From assembly GCA_034509925.1 (NCBI GenBank), contig CM067536.1, positions 1,686,001 to 1,750,000 on the forward strand: a stretch of 64,000 nucleotides of DNA. Direction: 5' to 3'. Below, piece after piece: positions 1-12,118 of this stretch; position 1 is the first letter of the stretch, and every line of letters begins with the position of its first letter. This stretch comes from Hirudinaria manillensis (lineage: Eukaryota > Annelida > Clitellata > Hirudinida > Hirudinidae). The notes below the pieces were generated by a model. That model saw only the letters and a list, made by a program, of their open reading frames with translations. It made no database searches and was not told the DNA's origin. The translations under genes were made by a program, and so were the position numbers.

Positions 1-284
1 ACTCACTCACTCACTCACTCACTCACTCACTCACTCACTCACTCACTCACTCACTCACTCACTCACTCACTCACTCACTCACTCACTCACTCACTCACCA
101 CTCACTCACTCACTCACTCACTCACTCACTCACTCACTCACTCACTCCTCACTCACTCACTCACTCACTCACTCACTCACTCACTCACTCACTCACTCAC
201 TCACTCACTCACTCACTCACTCACTCACTCACTCACTCACTCACTCACTCACTCACTCACTCACTCACTCACTCACTCACTCAC
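1..284. repeat. (ACTC)n tetranucleotide microsatellite
   Basis: About 284 bp of nearly uninterrupted ACTC units with two small phase slips near positions 99 and 147. Read on the minus strand it is (GTGA)n and begins exactly at the 5' splice site that follows the myosin exon ending at 285, so the donor GTGAGT is the first unit of the array. Confidence 0.97.
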
Positions 285-2915
285 CTTTTCCAGAAGGTAG
301 TTGTTGAGATTTCCACCGATTGGGTCACCGTTGAAATCGAAATCAATGTCCATGTATTTACCGAACCGACTCGAGTTGTCGTTTCTATTTGTCTTCGAGT
401 TGCCCAAACTCTCCAATATGCAGGTGGATTGGATCAGGATGTTCTTCACCCTGATGACGACAACGACGATGACGGTCATGGTGGTGATGATGATGGAGAG
501 GAAAAAATATAAGATAAATAATGTTGGATCCCTGACATTAATTAATTAATTAAACAATTAATTAATTAATTAAGTTTAGTTAATATTCAGAATCTTTTAT
601 TTCGAAGTCGAATCTAGCGATTCGAGTCATTAGTAGTTCCGATCAAAGACAAACAATCGACCAGGTCTCCTAAATATCTTTGCCATTAGTTTATTCCAAT
701 AAAGTTATCCTTACGTTAAATAATTCATCAGACCCCGGGTTACAACAATAATGATGACGATGATGATGATGATGATGACAATCAGACTTGTAGGCTCAAC
801 CAGTACTTAAGATTTCAGTTCCAGTACTCAGTGTTCACATGTATCAGTACTAGTACCAATATCAATATAATCTCTGATGACGGTGGTTCTCTGATGAGAA
901 TGTTGATGTTGATGATGATGATGATGATGACCGATAGCAGTTTTAATAAATTATGGTTAAGCAGTAAATTACTCCGAGGGCTCAAAGAGTCTGACGTTTT
1001 GAAGAATTGATGGTTTTAAAAAAGACAGAAAAAAATTGCTCAATGGTTAATGGGCAAATTGATGATTTATAAGGTCATCAATTGATCGATTGCTTGTTCC
1101 TACAAGTGGGCGTGGCTGAGCGTAATTTTTAATGTTTTATTTTTATTTATTTTTTTATTTTTTTGTATAAAAGATCATTTATGAGCATCGTATACGCGTA
1201 AAGGATGCTATGGTAGCCACTAATAGCAGAACCATTTATGTAGCGCTGCCTCGCTATGAATTACGTTCAGTGGCAGTTCGGAGATGTTGGGGAATGTTGA
1301 AAGCATCTGATCGAAACCTAATGCTTTGGTGTTGTACTGCCTGTACGTAAACTTGGCCAAAAAGTACTTAGTACGAAGTATGGTACTGTGCTGAGTGAGT
1401 GAGTGAGTGAGGTGGTCACGGCTCACCTCTCTACTTCCTGCCGGGCACCTGTTACTGAGGCAATATATTTCATGATGACCTTTGAAGCCTCCGTTTTACC
1501 TGCGCCGCTTTCACCTGTAACCAAGACGGTGATGATGACGACGACGACGACAACAAAATGTTTTTTTTTTAAATTATTAGAAAATATATTTAAACCGTTG
1601 AAAATAACAAAACATTAAATTATTTAATTAATCCAGAATTAATTGAATAAAAGTTTATTCCAACACCGATGTGAAACGTTGAAAGCATTCTATCAAAAAG
1701 TGAACCTAAAAAAACCCCGAAAACGAAACTGCAGCACATCCAGAGGTCAGTTCGGATTAGTTTATCTGGTGTCTTTGGGTTTTTTTTTCTATCTCACACT
1801 TCACTTCCACTTGAAAGAAATCGCTATCATCATCGTCGTCGTCGTCGTCATCTTCATCTTCAGTAAAGTGAGTGAATGAGTAAAGTAAAGTGATGACTTC
1901 TATTATCACCTCAACCGGACCGATGAGATATTCAAATCAATCTCGTTGAAGCCAATCAAGTAATTCTCAAAAGAAAAGAAGAAATTAAGAGGCTTATTAT
2001 CAGAAAATCGGTTGGATAATTTTCAAGTCCGATTATAAATTATTCTTAATCTTATTATATGAGGGTTCTTTGATAGCAGCTAGAAAACATTACATTAATT
2101 AAACATTGATTCAAAATTAATCACAGAGTCAGTATTAATGTGAAGTTAATGAATAATTATCATTTTGTAATATAACAAAATAACCGAAGAAATAATAAAC
2201 ACAATATCTCTACATCAATAAGGGATATCAGATCAGATGTAATCTAAATATAAACACCCATAAATATTACTTCAAGGATAATAGAAATTTGGGGCGGGAT
2301 ATTTATGCTCGCTGGGCAGGGCATCGTTCAGGTCAAAGGTCGTGCTCCGATGATGGGTTCAGTTTAAGAAAGGTTTTACGGTGCCGAACAAATAACTGGT
2401 ATTTGATCTTTCTGAGTTCAATTATCTGATCATGATCTTGTAAATTCCATCTCTAATTTTAAGATGATATCATTTCAATATCATGAGCTCTGATGATGAT
2501 GATGATGGTGATAAGGGTGTTGGATGAACAGATGGCTGGATAGCTGAAGAATATGATGAATATCATAAATAAATAAATAAATACATAAATAAATAAATAG
2601 ATAAATAACTTTCGTCGTCGTCATCGTCATCGACGTACATTCAATGACCACAAGGTACCTTGCAGTACCTACCTGAGATGACAATGCAGGTGTCTTTGGC
2701 ACGTCTCTTCATGGCCTTATAAGCTGAATCGGCCAGGGCGAATATATGAGGGGGCCTCTCGAATATCTCGCGTCCCCTGTAGTTCTCTATGAAGTCTGCT
2801 TCATAAATATTCATGTGCCTGTACGGATTGACCGATACCACAACCTCTCCTATGTAGGTATAGATCTTGCCCTTGCTGTACCTGGTAGATTATTTGTATG
2901 TTAATTATACATTGC

Positions 2916-2949
<34 letters not shown>

Positions 2950-3678
2950 GTTATTATTAATATTGTTATTATTGTTATATTGTTGTTGTTGTTGTTAATA
3001 ATATTGTTATTGAAATTTTTCACTTTATTTACAGCAAATAAAAAGGATATGCTATCCCGGCAAAATGTATTTGCCTTGTGATGATAATAATGATGATGAC
3101 GATGGTGATGGTGATGATGGTGTTGGGGATAATATAATTAGAACGTCTAATTTATCTACAGGCTAATTGCATATAATTATTAATTTTTTTACTTTTTTTA
3201 TTATTATTATTAATATCGTTATTAATTATTGCGAAAAAGCTTCAAATAATGATTGGCAGCTGTTATTATCATTACCAACATCAAAATCATAACCACCATC
3301 ATCATCGTCGTCGTCATCATTTCCTCCACACGTACAAACATCTTGGTCAATACAGGTCAATATGTTTGTCCCGGAAGTGCGTGTCAATGATACAGACGCT
3401 ATTGGAGCAAATATTACGCACGATTTCACTATTATAAAGTCTTATTTTATTTTGCCATAACGCCATCATCATCATCGCAATCACCACTACATCACCATCA
3501 GCACCATCATCACCATTACCATCGCATCGTCATCATCAAACCCCTCTCATCATCATCTCAGGTCATCATGTCAACCTCACCTCAGTTTCAAGTTTTTCAT
3601 GAACGAGTCCATATCGACACTGTTGAGCATCACAAAGTCTCCAACACCGAACTCAGGCCCTTCGTCCACGAAAGCCAT
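285..3678 (-). CDS. Myo1d: Myosin-Id (class I unconventional myosin), first four coding exons, 3' end outside window
   Basis: Actin-based motor of the membrane-binding class I myosins. Exons on the minus strand: 3678-3581 (ATG at 3678), 2881-2673, 1514-1427 and 450-285. All have GT-AG borders and the phases join cleanly. They encode the N-terminal motor: [16 protein letters not shown], then [20 protein letters not shown], the P-loop GESGAGKT split between exons 2 and 3, and switch [16 protein letters not shown] in exon 4. The wording around the P-loop and the [17 protein letters not shown] stretch matches the Id/Ig group (fly Myo31DF) rather than Ia/Ib/Ic. The rest of the motor, the IQ motifs and the TH1 tail lie to the left of position 1. 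Introns are about 0.7-1.2 kb and rich in GAT and ATT repeats. Subfamily assignment is from memory of the family. Confidence 0.93.
1391..1411. repeat. Short (GTGA)n array in myosin intron 3
   Basis: Five GTGA units in plus-strand orientation, 16 bp downstream (in the minus-strand sense) of the myosin exon 3 donor. It is the same motif as the array at 1-284 but in the opposite orientation relative to the gene. Confidence 0.8.
2911..2999. repeat. ATT/GTT microsatellite in myosin intron 1
   Basis: Interrupted ATT and GTT triplets just upstream (minus-strand sense) of the myosin exon 2 acceptor. Confidence 0.85.
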
Positions 3679-3699
3679 TGTCTCAGTTCTTGCGGACAG

Positions 3700-4540
3700 G
3701 AAAGTTTCCTTCACTCAGATGATTCGAAATCCACAACACAACACGGCTATGAAAAGCTTCGAGATTAAACAATCTTTGTTTAGCCGGATTTTACGAGAGG
3801 CTAATTTTAAAATTGATCCAAATTGATCAGAGCACAGTTTAATTTCTTCCTGATAGTTGTGAGGAATGCTTCTGCTTAAAATTATTTTTTAAATTATTTT
3901 TTAATAATTATAATCTGTAAAAATTTATTATTCGATTTCTCAAAAGACAAGTAATCGCCAGCTACATCTCTCTTCTTTAAGTTGCTGTTAGCTTTTGCTA
4001 AAGACGTCTTTGCAATCATTTTTAGTCGTTAACTCACAATAATTACCAAAGCAGTATCCTGGTTGCTCGGGAAGTCAGTTCGTTTCGGGACCCCATTTTA
4101 GATCAATTTGACAACAATTGATCCACAAGGGAGCGGGCTGTGGTCGTTCAAACCATTTAGAAACTTCGTTGTCGGTCATAAATTATTTCTTTTATTTTCC
4201 TTCATTTTAGAAATAAAGAAATAAAAAATAGCATGGAAAATATTCTTGTTTTCCTCTTCCGGTGGACAGCAATTCGCACGAGTATTTTTCAGGACACCAT
4301 TCCGAAAAGACCGCCCCCAATTTTCGCGGTTCTTTGGAAAGTTTGTGGAAAAATAAAACGATTCGATATTTTATTTTCGTCCATGTAAAATACTATTCGA
4401 TTAGAGAAGCATGTTCGCAGAACTTTGCGGTCACAATCACTGTCACTGATTGTTCCAATTGAGAAATAAACACAATGCCACTAAAACTTTCACAAAACAA
4501 CAACTCATGCAAACGACAACTCAAAGTAAACTGATTCTAT
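3700..4540. other. Intergenic stretch upstream of the myosin gene
   Basis: No gene seen. It lies between the myosin start codon (3678) and the 3' end of the membrane-protein gene (4706), so it should hold the myosin promoter and 5' UTR. I see no clear TATA box; open frames here are short and unconvincing. Confidence 0.5.
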
Positions 4541-4560
4541 AATATAAATCGCGTCTCTTC

Positions 4561-4609
4561 TTCACCACCACCACCACCATCGTCACCATCATCGTCACCA
4601 TCATCATCC

Positions 4610-4640
<31 letters not shown>

Positions 4641-4700
4641 CATCACCGTCGTCATCATAATCATCACCACATCCATCGATATAACCGTCATCGCAATCAT
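4561..4700. repeat. (ATC)n-rich microsatellite
   Basis: Imperfect CAC/ATC triplets directly after the stop codon of the minus-strand membrane-protein gene, probably within its 3' UTR. They create acidic or Met-rich spurious frames. Confidence 0.85.
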
Positions 4701-4705
4701 AGCCA

Positions 4706-5965
4706 TCAGTCGTTTGAACTGGACCAGTAGTAGTTACATTCGACCAAACTCTTCCCTGAGCTTTGATCTCCGAAATTCCTGGAGCTTTCGTTCTTTTCAG
4801 AGAGTTCATCTCTGGAGGAAATCAGATTCGGCATCTCAGCGGGTCCGCGTTTCAGGTCGAAACACGTCTCATTGGCTTCGTTCGTCTGCCTACTCGTCGA
4901 GCTATCGTTGGACTTGTCAGAGTCGCAGAGCAGTAGTTCCGTCTTGGACGTTGCACTAAGTTCCATGACTAGAGGAGAGCTTCTGTCGTCGACGTTCCAC
5001 TGGTCGTGACGAACGCCGAGTGCCTCCACGTCGTCTTCGTCGTCATCGTCGTCGTTGAGGTTGTTTAATTCCATCTTGGCAATGCCGTGGTCCCGATGGC
5101 AGAGGTAGAGAATGGCTGCCAGACCGGTGATGAGAAAGGATAGCAAAATGCCGGATATGACGAGCAACCAGAAAGTGGTTGTCTTGCTCGGATGCCAGAA
5201 AAAGTGATTGTAGTGAAAGCGATACAGATTCATTTGTCGAGTCTCTGAAAAGTTATTAGACTCAGTCGTCTGTTCTGTTCCCCAGATTATCGAATGCTCT
5301 CCCCAGTCGAAATGAGCCTCGTCTTTGAGGGTCTTTTGGCTTTCGACGTCTTCCTCTTTGATAGGAGACGGTTCGACCTCTAGCCCGTCGACTTTAACCA
5401 CGAGAGTGCGAGTGGTCTGGTATTGAAGGTGCTTCTTAAAGAGCCGATTAGTGGAAAACTTTGAGGTTGTTGTCGGCTGCTGTAGATCGAAAACGCTGTC
5501 CGGTGTTGAGTTCCTTTCGTTTGAGGAATCGTTTTTTAATTTAGCATTTCTTATCTCAACGAGATTAACGATCTGTTTGTCTTTGACCGGGAGATCTGAT
5601 GTCCCGAAAATTGTTTCGAAATATACGATGGGTTTGTTCTTGAGAACTGGATTGACAGTTCGCTTTTCTGCGGAGCTGCTTTCATTCGAAATTGTGTCCT
5701 CTCGCTGATCTTGGTCGCTGTTGTAATGGATGTGCACCGTGTTGTTGCTAATTTGGCTATTTGATGACAAAGTTTTAGGAACACTTTTGTCAACAACGAT
5801 GGAGTTTCGAGCGCCATTGGAGACGAAAGCAGTTGGGTGTTTAGTCACAACACCATCGAGACAACACGAAGTCGTGCTCTGCGACAATGTAGCGGACGTC
5901 AGGAGAGTTATGACGAGCATCGCCAGCGATTTATTTGAGGGATTAGAAAGTATTCCAGTATTCAT
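4706..5965 (-). CDS. Single-exon type I membrane protein, 419 aa, unknown family
   Basis: Uninterrupted 419-residue frame with start ATG at 5965. An N-terminal hydrophobic stretch (about residues 15-28, AMLVITLLTSATLS) looks like a signal peptide. Residues 35-260 are a polar, Ser/Thr/Asn-rich ectodomain with many N-x-S/T sites and only two cysteines. One strong membrane span lies at about 264-288 (FWLLVISGILLSFLITGLAA). A 130-residue cytoplasmic tail follows, with an acidic run (NDDDDDEDD, about 304-312) and many Ser residues. I recognise no domain. A TATA-like motif about 75 bp upstream supports expression. It could be the unspliced part of a larger gene, but the signal-ectodomain-TM-tail order is complete as it stands. 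Confidence 0.72.
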   Translation of the reverse strand: MNTGILSNPSNKSLAMLVITLLTSATLSQSTTSCCLDGVVTKHPTAFVSNGARNSIVVDKSVPKTLSSNSQISNNTVHIHYNSDQDQREDTISNESSSAEKRTVNPVLKNKPIVYFETIFGTSDLPVKDKQIVNLVEIRNAKLKNDSSNERNSTPDSVFDLQQPTTTSKFSTNRLFKKHLQYQTTRTLVVKVDGLEVEPSPIKEEDVESQKTLKDEAHFDWGEHSIIWGTEQTTESNNFSETRQMNLYRFHYNHFFWHPSKTTTFWLLVISGILLSFLITGLAAILYLCHRDHGIAKMELNNLNDDDDDEDDVEALGVRHDQWNVDDRSSPLVMELSATSKTELLLCDSDKSNDSSTSRQTNEANETCFDLKRGPAEMPNLISSRDELSEKNESSRNFGDQSSGKSLVECNYYWSSSND

Positions 5966-6037
5966 GCGTAAGATTTATTAGACTGTCTAGTGTCTCATTC
6001 GACTGTCTTTGTAGTTCACTATGGGTTCTGCTCAGTA

Positions 6038-6045
6038 GTTATAAA
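6038..6045 (-). promoter_or_regulatory. TATA-like box for the 4706-5965 gene
   Basis: TTTATAAC on the minus strand, about 75 bp before the ATG, giving an expected start near 6015 and a roughly 50-nt 5' UTR with no intron needed. Confidence 0.5.
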
Positions 6046-6049
6046 GCTG

Positions 6050-7200
6050 TGGCTTTGTCTTAACCATTACTATCAGTGCTACAATTGAGCAAAGCTTAAA
6101 ACCTTGCCAAAAGTTGACAAGAATTTTGACTGGAGGCACAAATGATGAATGAGACTGGCTTTATAAAGAAATGGAGAATTCTTAAATTCTGGGTTTTATT
6201 TTGAAATGTCATATTTAAACTGTCAAATGCGACTTAACTGAACAGCTAATTAATCAAAATCATAATTTAAAATTCAATTATCTAATGATGATTTTCAGAA
6301 TATCCAACAAAATGTATTTAAAAACTACCGACAATTGATAAATTGAAATCGTGAAATTGATGTTTTTATTAAGAAATGGTAAAAATCTAATTATTGCACC
6401 ATAATTATAAAATTATAAGCAAGTAAATAAATAAATAAATAAATAATTAATTAATTAATTAAATAAGTAAATAAACATGTATAGTTATTAAATGTGCTTT
6501 GATATTTTGCTCTCGCATGGCGATGAGTACTCACCGATTTCTTTGGACTGAAATTAATCTCCTTTCAGACGAGAAAATAATATAATTTATTTTTCAAATT
6601 GTAAATATTTTTTTATAATTACAAAAATTACATATATATATATATTTTAAATTGAACAATGTTTTTGTTTAATTTTACAATTTATTCTTTTTACTTTTGA
6701 TACGGCAAGCCTTCTGATTCTTTCGGAAAGTTTTAAATATTTTAAATAAATATGGTATAATTGTCTTCAAAGTCCATCTATGAATTTTTTCATATGAGGT
6801 CAGATGATCTTAGAGGATTAATTAATGATTCATTTATTAAATGATGTCTATTTATTTAAATAGTGTTCAAAAAAGTTTAAAAATCGATTTTATTCGTCGG
6901 AAAAACCGAACAAAAATATCCAATCATGGCTTCTCCATCCTTCAGCAGAGACAGAAACAGAGCTCTCATTCCGTCCAGGCATCCATTTTATACGCAAGTC
7001 ATGCGGACACCAACAGAGGAGAGACAAAGGGTAGGAGTGGTTGGGTGCCATTGCGCCTCGATAAAATTAAACGTAGATTTATGAATGAAATCTGCGGTTG
7101 ATGATTGCCGAACATGGATTGAAAGATATCTGAATAATTTGAAGGTCTAAATAGATGCGATGAAATGATGTACAACAAGGATACACACTGAAATGCCTAA
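6050..7200. other. AT-rich intergenic DNA
   Basis: Simple AAAT/TTAA stretches (for example 6424-6470 and TATATA near 6633). No convincing gene. A TATAAAA motif on the minus strand near 6985 has no coding sequence I can attach to it. Confidence 0.5.
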
Positions 7201-7219
7201 GGTCACTCCTGTCGAATAA

Positions 7220-7420
7220 TTACAAAACGATATCAGACCAAGTCGAGTCTCCAGCCTTGAACCTTCTTTGTAATTGGTCCGAGGGAAGCACAGCCCTTTG
7301 CATCGAGATGATGCTGGCCAGCCTTACATCAAGCATTAACTTTGCATGACCTCTGACCCCTCCGGAGCAAACAGCAAGGAAGTAGGATGTGTCACCTTCC
7401 ATCTCCATGAACTTAATCTA
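7220..7420 (-). other. Unassigned open frame, possible orphan exon
   Basis: A 62-residue frame from ATG 7408 to TAA 7220, of more balanced composition than the surrounding DNA. It contains FLAVCSGGVRGHAKL and SDQLQRRFKAGDSTW. A plausible acceptor (TCGTCGTAG) sits a few bases upstream and keeps the frame open. I recognise no family. It may be an exon of an unseen gene or a relic of a mobile element. Confidence 0.25.
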
Positions 7421-7494
7421 CGACGACAGCCATGGTCGCTTTCCATGTGAACCACGGCAGTTCATGGAAATGAAGAAGAATGAAAATGAATAGC

Positions 7495-7512
7495 GATAAT
7501 AATAATAATAAT

Positions 7513-7553
<41 letters not shown>

Positions 7554-7672
7554 CAACAACAACAATAATAATAATAATATTAATAATAATAATAATAATA
7601 ATGATAATAATAATAATGATAATAATGATAATAATAATAATAATATATAATATATAATAATAATAATAATAA
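7495..7672. repeat. (AAT)n microsatellite
   Basis: About 180 bp of AAT triplets with a short CAA block and TATATAA interruptions. The long Ile/Tyr/Asn frames here are artefacts of it. Confidence 0.95.
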
Positions 7673-8575
7673 TAAGGAAAAGAATAAGAATACCAGTTTG
7701 GACGAGCTGTAATCTCCTTGGCAGTGTTTACAAACAGCATGTTGTTGTTGACTTTTGTTCTCTTTCTTCGGAAGAAGAATGTCTAAATGCGATGCCAATT
7801 ATTTTTTCTATGGTCTATCGATCTGCTGTCAGCATTTATAGCCTTAATAATAACCGTCCTAGATGAACATTACTTTTTCCTGGTGTGATTCCTGACTCCA
7901 TTAACTGTTAGTTAGTGTTTGTTTGCTTGTTCGTTTATTTATTTATTTATTTATTTGTTGTTTATAATTTTTTTATAAAAATATTTTTTTAATAATATAT
8001 AAATCAACTCACCAGTCCATGTCCATCTTTTTTAGAAAATTTCCATCAAACCCGCGTGTTTTATTCTAAAGATGTGTCAATTCAAAAAGATTCGAAGTGG
8101 GTCCTTCAGCCTTCTTCTGTAGAATGCTTGGTCCGCCATCATCTTATTGGTGACGACGACGACGACGATGATGATGCACAACGACGAGGATGATTTATGT
8201 GACGCGTACCGTGATACTAATCACGTGACAACGTAATCCCCGATCGGTTGTCATGGCAACGTCCGCTCCAATTATGGAGCGTTGTCCTTTTTTCCATATT
8301 ACCTCGAAACGTCGACAAATGATATTAAAAAATTTATAATTTAAATAAATAAATAAATAAATAAATACGCAGATGATAATCACGTGACGGCACAATCCAA
8401 TCTCGAAACAATTAACTTTTTGGGTAAGCATTTTAAATTTTATTAAAGATATTGTTCGAAACGTCCGTCGTTCTCTGATTAATCCGCAGCTTTTGCAGTT
8501 ACTTGCAGAAGAAACGTCATTTCTCCATCGTTATAAGCAAAAGCGGGGCTATGGGAAAATGTATATGCTCGGGTC

Positions 8576-8941
8576 TCAAGCTCCACAATGGTTTAGGGAA
8601 TGCTGAGGTTTAAAGGGATGCTGAGGTTTAAAGGGATGCCGAGGTTTAAAGGGATGCCGAGGTTTAAAGGGATGCTGAGGTTTAGGGCGATGCCAAGGTT
8701 CAGGGGGATGCCAAGGTTTAGGGGTATGCTGAGGTTTAAGAGTCGGTAATATGTAGGGCTCAAGCTCGTCGGTCTTCTCTGGAGGTTCTTCGACTGTGTG
8801 AAGTTCAAGCTCAGCTTTCCACTTCCCGCTAGGACTTATAAAAATAATTTCATTTTCCATTTCATCTGCTCCAGCCTCGCACGAACTGTTGATTTCCAAA
8901 GAGCAGACGAAAGCCAAGACGAGCGGAAGTATAGGCTTCAT
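8576..8941 (-). CDS. Small secreted protein, 121 aa, with HPFKPxHPFKP-type repeats
   Basis: Start ATG at 8941, stop at 8576. Residues 1-23 (MKPILPLVLAFVCSLEINSS...) form a signal peptide. The C-terminal half is a tandem low-complexity array of 5- to 6-residue Pro/His/Lys units (PKPWHPPEPWHRPK, then repeated HPFKPRHPFKPQ), reflecting an 18-bp-type DNA repeat at 8600-8740. The family is unknown; secreted His/Pro-rich repeats occur in matrix, mucus or shell-type proteins and in some peptide precursors, but that is only analogy. A non-coding first exon (about 9115-9079, donor AAAAG|GTGAGT) and an acceptor at 8947-8948 (CGCAG) place an intron just before the ATG. It is the first of five genes here with this architecture. 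Confidence 0.75.
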   Translation of the reverse strand: MKPILPLVLAFVCSLEINSSCEAGADEMENEIIFISPSGKWKAELELHTVEEPPEKTDELEPYILPTLKPQHTPKPWHPPEPWHRPKPQHPFKPRHPFKPRHPFKPQHPFKPQHSLNHCGA

Positions 8942-9138
8942 GTTTCCTGCGAAGACGATAACAATGATGTTGCTAAGAAATTCTGGCCTAATCCCACGTG
9001 CTTATGTAATTGCCGGACAGAATCGTAATTGATCAATTCCTGAATAAATTTTATAACGAATTTTCTCATTAGACTCACCTTTTCGTTATCTTTGGTAGAT
9101 GATGTGGTCGTAGCGTGCAGACTAAACAGCTGGACCTC

Positions 9139-9146
9139 TTTATATA
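9139..9146 (-). promoter_or_regulatory. TATA box of the 8576-8941 gene
   Basis: TATATAAA on the minus strand, about 30 bp before the inferred transcription start near 9115 and 60 bp before the donor at 9078. Confidence 0.65.
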
Positions 9147-10130
9147 GCACTTAATGTTGCATTTATTGAACCCTAAATGTCAAGATAATATATTAACGTT
9201 TAGATAATTAGATACAATTTTATAAATAGTTTACGTTTCAAATTGTTCCTCAAAGGAAGTATTGAATTGTAGATGGATGATATCATTATGTTTTCAGATT
9301 ATAAAATATAAATAATTCTCGGGTGATATCTACGTTTGTGTATATTTCTAGATACTGCCATTATTGTGCCATTATAACGTCATTATCATGGAAATGTACC
9401 TATAATAACTAATGAGATTGAGTACATGTGGCTCATAATCGTGGACACCAGGTAATTGTGACCTCATGCTTTGATTAATATTTAACTTTTCACTAAAATT
9501 GATAACAATCGTTATCGCCATCATCATCAACATCCCCATCTTGCCATTAACATGCAGTTCCTTGTGTTGCTAATGTTAGTACATTGCCAGAGCATTCACT
9601 TTAAAAACATTACAAATTGTTTTATTATTTTTTTGGACAAATAGATTTTAATACTATTTACCAGAATTACCATCAATGTATATAATTGAAATCTGATCGT
9701 CATGTCAAAATGTTTGTTCTCTACATAGATTAATGTTGTCATAAACCTCCATATTGAATGCATAATGATTATTGTGTGATTAACGTTTTTCATATTCATG
9801 CAATCGGCACCTCTCTTTTTTCTAAAATTAATTTTTAAAACAATCAGTCACATAAATAGCACTAAATTTCTCAGAATTAAACGCTAAACTCGATTTATCT
9901 GATCGTAATTTATCAGAAATTCTAAATAACAATAAAATCCAAAAAATAAGGGTGCAAATGAACTTGAAAAAGAAATATTTGTCCTGCAAGAAGCTGCCCA
10001 ATCTGTCTTCAATCACCGCTGAAACTTCATTTTTCACCGACAAATCCCCAAAGAACTGCCGAAAAGACTTCAGATTGTTTCCTTCAAGAATTCAATCTTC
10101 AACTCTTCCTAATAGAAATGCTTTCTGCGT

Positions 10131-10174
10131 TCATCATCACCATCATCATCATCTTCTTCTTCTTCTTCTTCTTC

Positions 10175-10212
<38 letters not shown>

Positions 10213-10233
10213 ATTATTATTATTATTACTCAC
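10131..10233. repeat. Compound ATC/CTT/ATT microsatellite
   Basis: Runs of CATCAT, TCTTCTTCT and TTATTATTA triplets in succession; they generate a spurious His/Leu/Ile frame. Confidence 0.9.
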
Positions 10234-12073
10234 TTTCTTCTATTTTTTTCTTTGATTCTTAATATTCTTATTCGCCGAAAATGAAATTTATTGATTTATT
10301 TATATATTTTTATTTGAAATTTATTTATTTCTTTTTAGATCGCTTGCTTGGCATAAATTCTCTGCTTGAAAATCATTTTTGTAGAACGACAAGTTAAAGA
10401 TCAACAGAAGGCTGAAGTTTCAATTTGAATGCTAATTCGTCTTCCCCTCCGTCCTTCCATCCATCCGTCCGTCCGTCCATCTGTCCATCCGTCCGCCCCT
10501 ACTTCACATTCATCCACTCTACTGTCCACCCATCCTCATTAATGTCCTGTCAATCACATCCTTCGCAAAGTAATTATTAAATTATTATAATTAATGAATA
10601 AATGCGGTTAATTAATTAAAGAATTAATTTTTCTTTTGCCCTCTTCAGAATTGAAATCACGAATAGTTATCGGAAGATCATAAGTTCACCTGCGATTAAA
10701 TTATAAATATGACACGATAAAAATTCACTATCCTCACTAAAGCATACCTATCTTATTACTTGAAAACCATTCCCCACGTGGTGCACCCGCGGGTAATTGA
10801 ATGGGTGATTGGTTGGGTGGTTGAGTGGGTGGATGGTTGAGGGGGTGGGTTGTTTAGTAGATGGGGGGGGGGGTTGGGTGGGTGTGCGGTCTGAACGGTG
10901 TGAACCCTCAATGGAAATGTTAATCCCCGGTCCTCAACGCTTGGCCGGTGGTGCGACGAAGCATGGAGGTGTCGCGCAGCCTCCTTCCATTCTCGGTCGT
11001 TAGTCATTCTGTTCAGCGGATAATATTTTTATTTTTGATTATTTTTGTTGTTAAATGTTCTGTTTTTGTTTGCAAAACTTCTTTTGTTTTACCGATCATG
11101 TCTCAGCTCAGGAATTTATAATTAGTCGTACATAGAAACAGTAGCAGTACTAATGGTATTAGTATCAGTATTTTAATTCTCGGAGTTATTTTAATATCAG
11201 GTAAAATAAATTTAAGTTCGTAAATCGAAAAAGCGCACAAGAATCAAGAATAGATATAGAATCAAATATAGTCTATAAAATAGAGGACTGAATTTATTTC
11301 TAAGCAGATGAACGCAACATAAACAAGATGCAACTTCCTTCAACGCTGGATTTCCAAAGCTTAGTCTCTTCCCGTAGTCTCTTAGTCTTTTTGAACCACG
11401 CATTCTATAAATCACACGTGCACGTAACTAAATCATGCACACCAATCCACTACTCATTGAGCTGCTCTTAAAAAGAATTTTTGAAGATAATTTTGATATT
11501 ATCTGTAAACCATGAATTTCGTTTTGTTTTATATGAGATATATTTCTATTTTTAAATAATATCTTCCTCAAATCCGCATTATTTAGCAGAGAGCGTCATT
11601 TAATAATAATAATAATAAATAATAATAATAATAATAATAATAATAGTAATAATAATAATGATAATAATAATACGTATTATATATAATATTATTATTTTCT
11701 GGTTTATTTCCCTCCTGTTGGCATTGTACCACCTGGAGATTATGCTTTTCTTATTGAGGCTCTATTTTTATTATTATTTTTATTATTATTATTATTATTA
11801 TTATTAATAATAGCAAGTATTAAAGTAAATAATAATAATAATATTATTACTAAAAACCATACTTACCGTAAATATACGTCCTTATAAAATGAAATAATTT
11901 AGATTTACAGACATGGAAATAAAGTATGTTTAACGGATCACGTGGATTAATGCTTGGGCCTAGTCATTTGAGGATATCGCTTTTAAAGCTATTTGGATAG
12001 CATCAGGATTATTGTAGTCCCGATATGGCAAATCATGAGAATGGACGTCCAGAGACTAGGAAATGGTTTCTTT

Positions 12074-12118
12074 ATGTTCGACAGAATTTTTTCACGAATT
12101 GAATTTATTACATTAATA
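12074..12118. repeat. Dispersed repeat, copy 1
   Basis: About 43 bp beginning ATGTTCGACAGA and ending near TTACATTAA, repeated with few changes at 13121-13163. Both copies run into AT-only palindromic DNA, suggesting the end of a small AT-rich mobile element. Confidence 0.6.

Noticed and set aside
7462-7798. Long Ile/Tyr/Asn open frames
   Set aside because: They only translate the AAT microsatellite and its edges.
9551-9643. 30-codon plus frame starting with a signal-like stretch
   Set aside because: Very short, no TATA box or acceptor near the start as in the five accepted small genes.
9952-10284. 110-codon plus frame with a His run
   Set aside because: The second half is the ATC/CTT/ATT microsatellite; the first half has no recognisable domain or splice context. 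A minus frame over the same place is equally uninformative.
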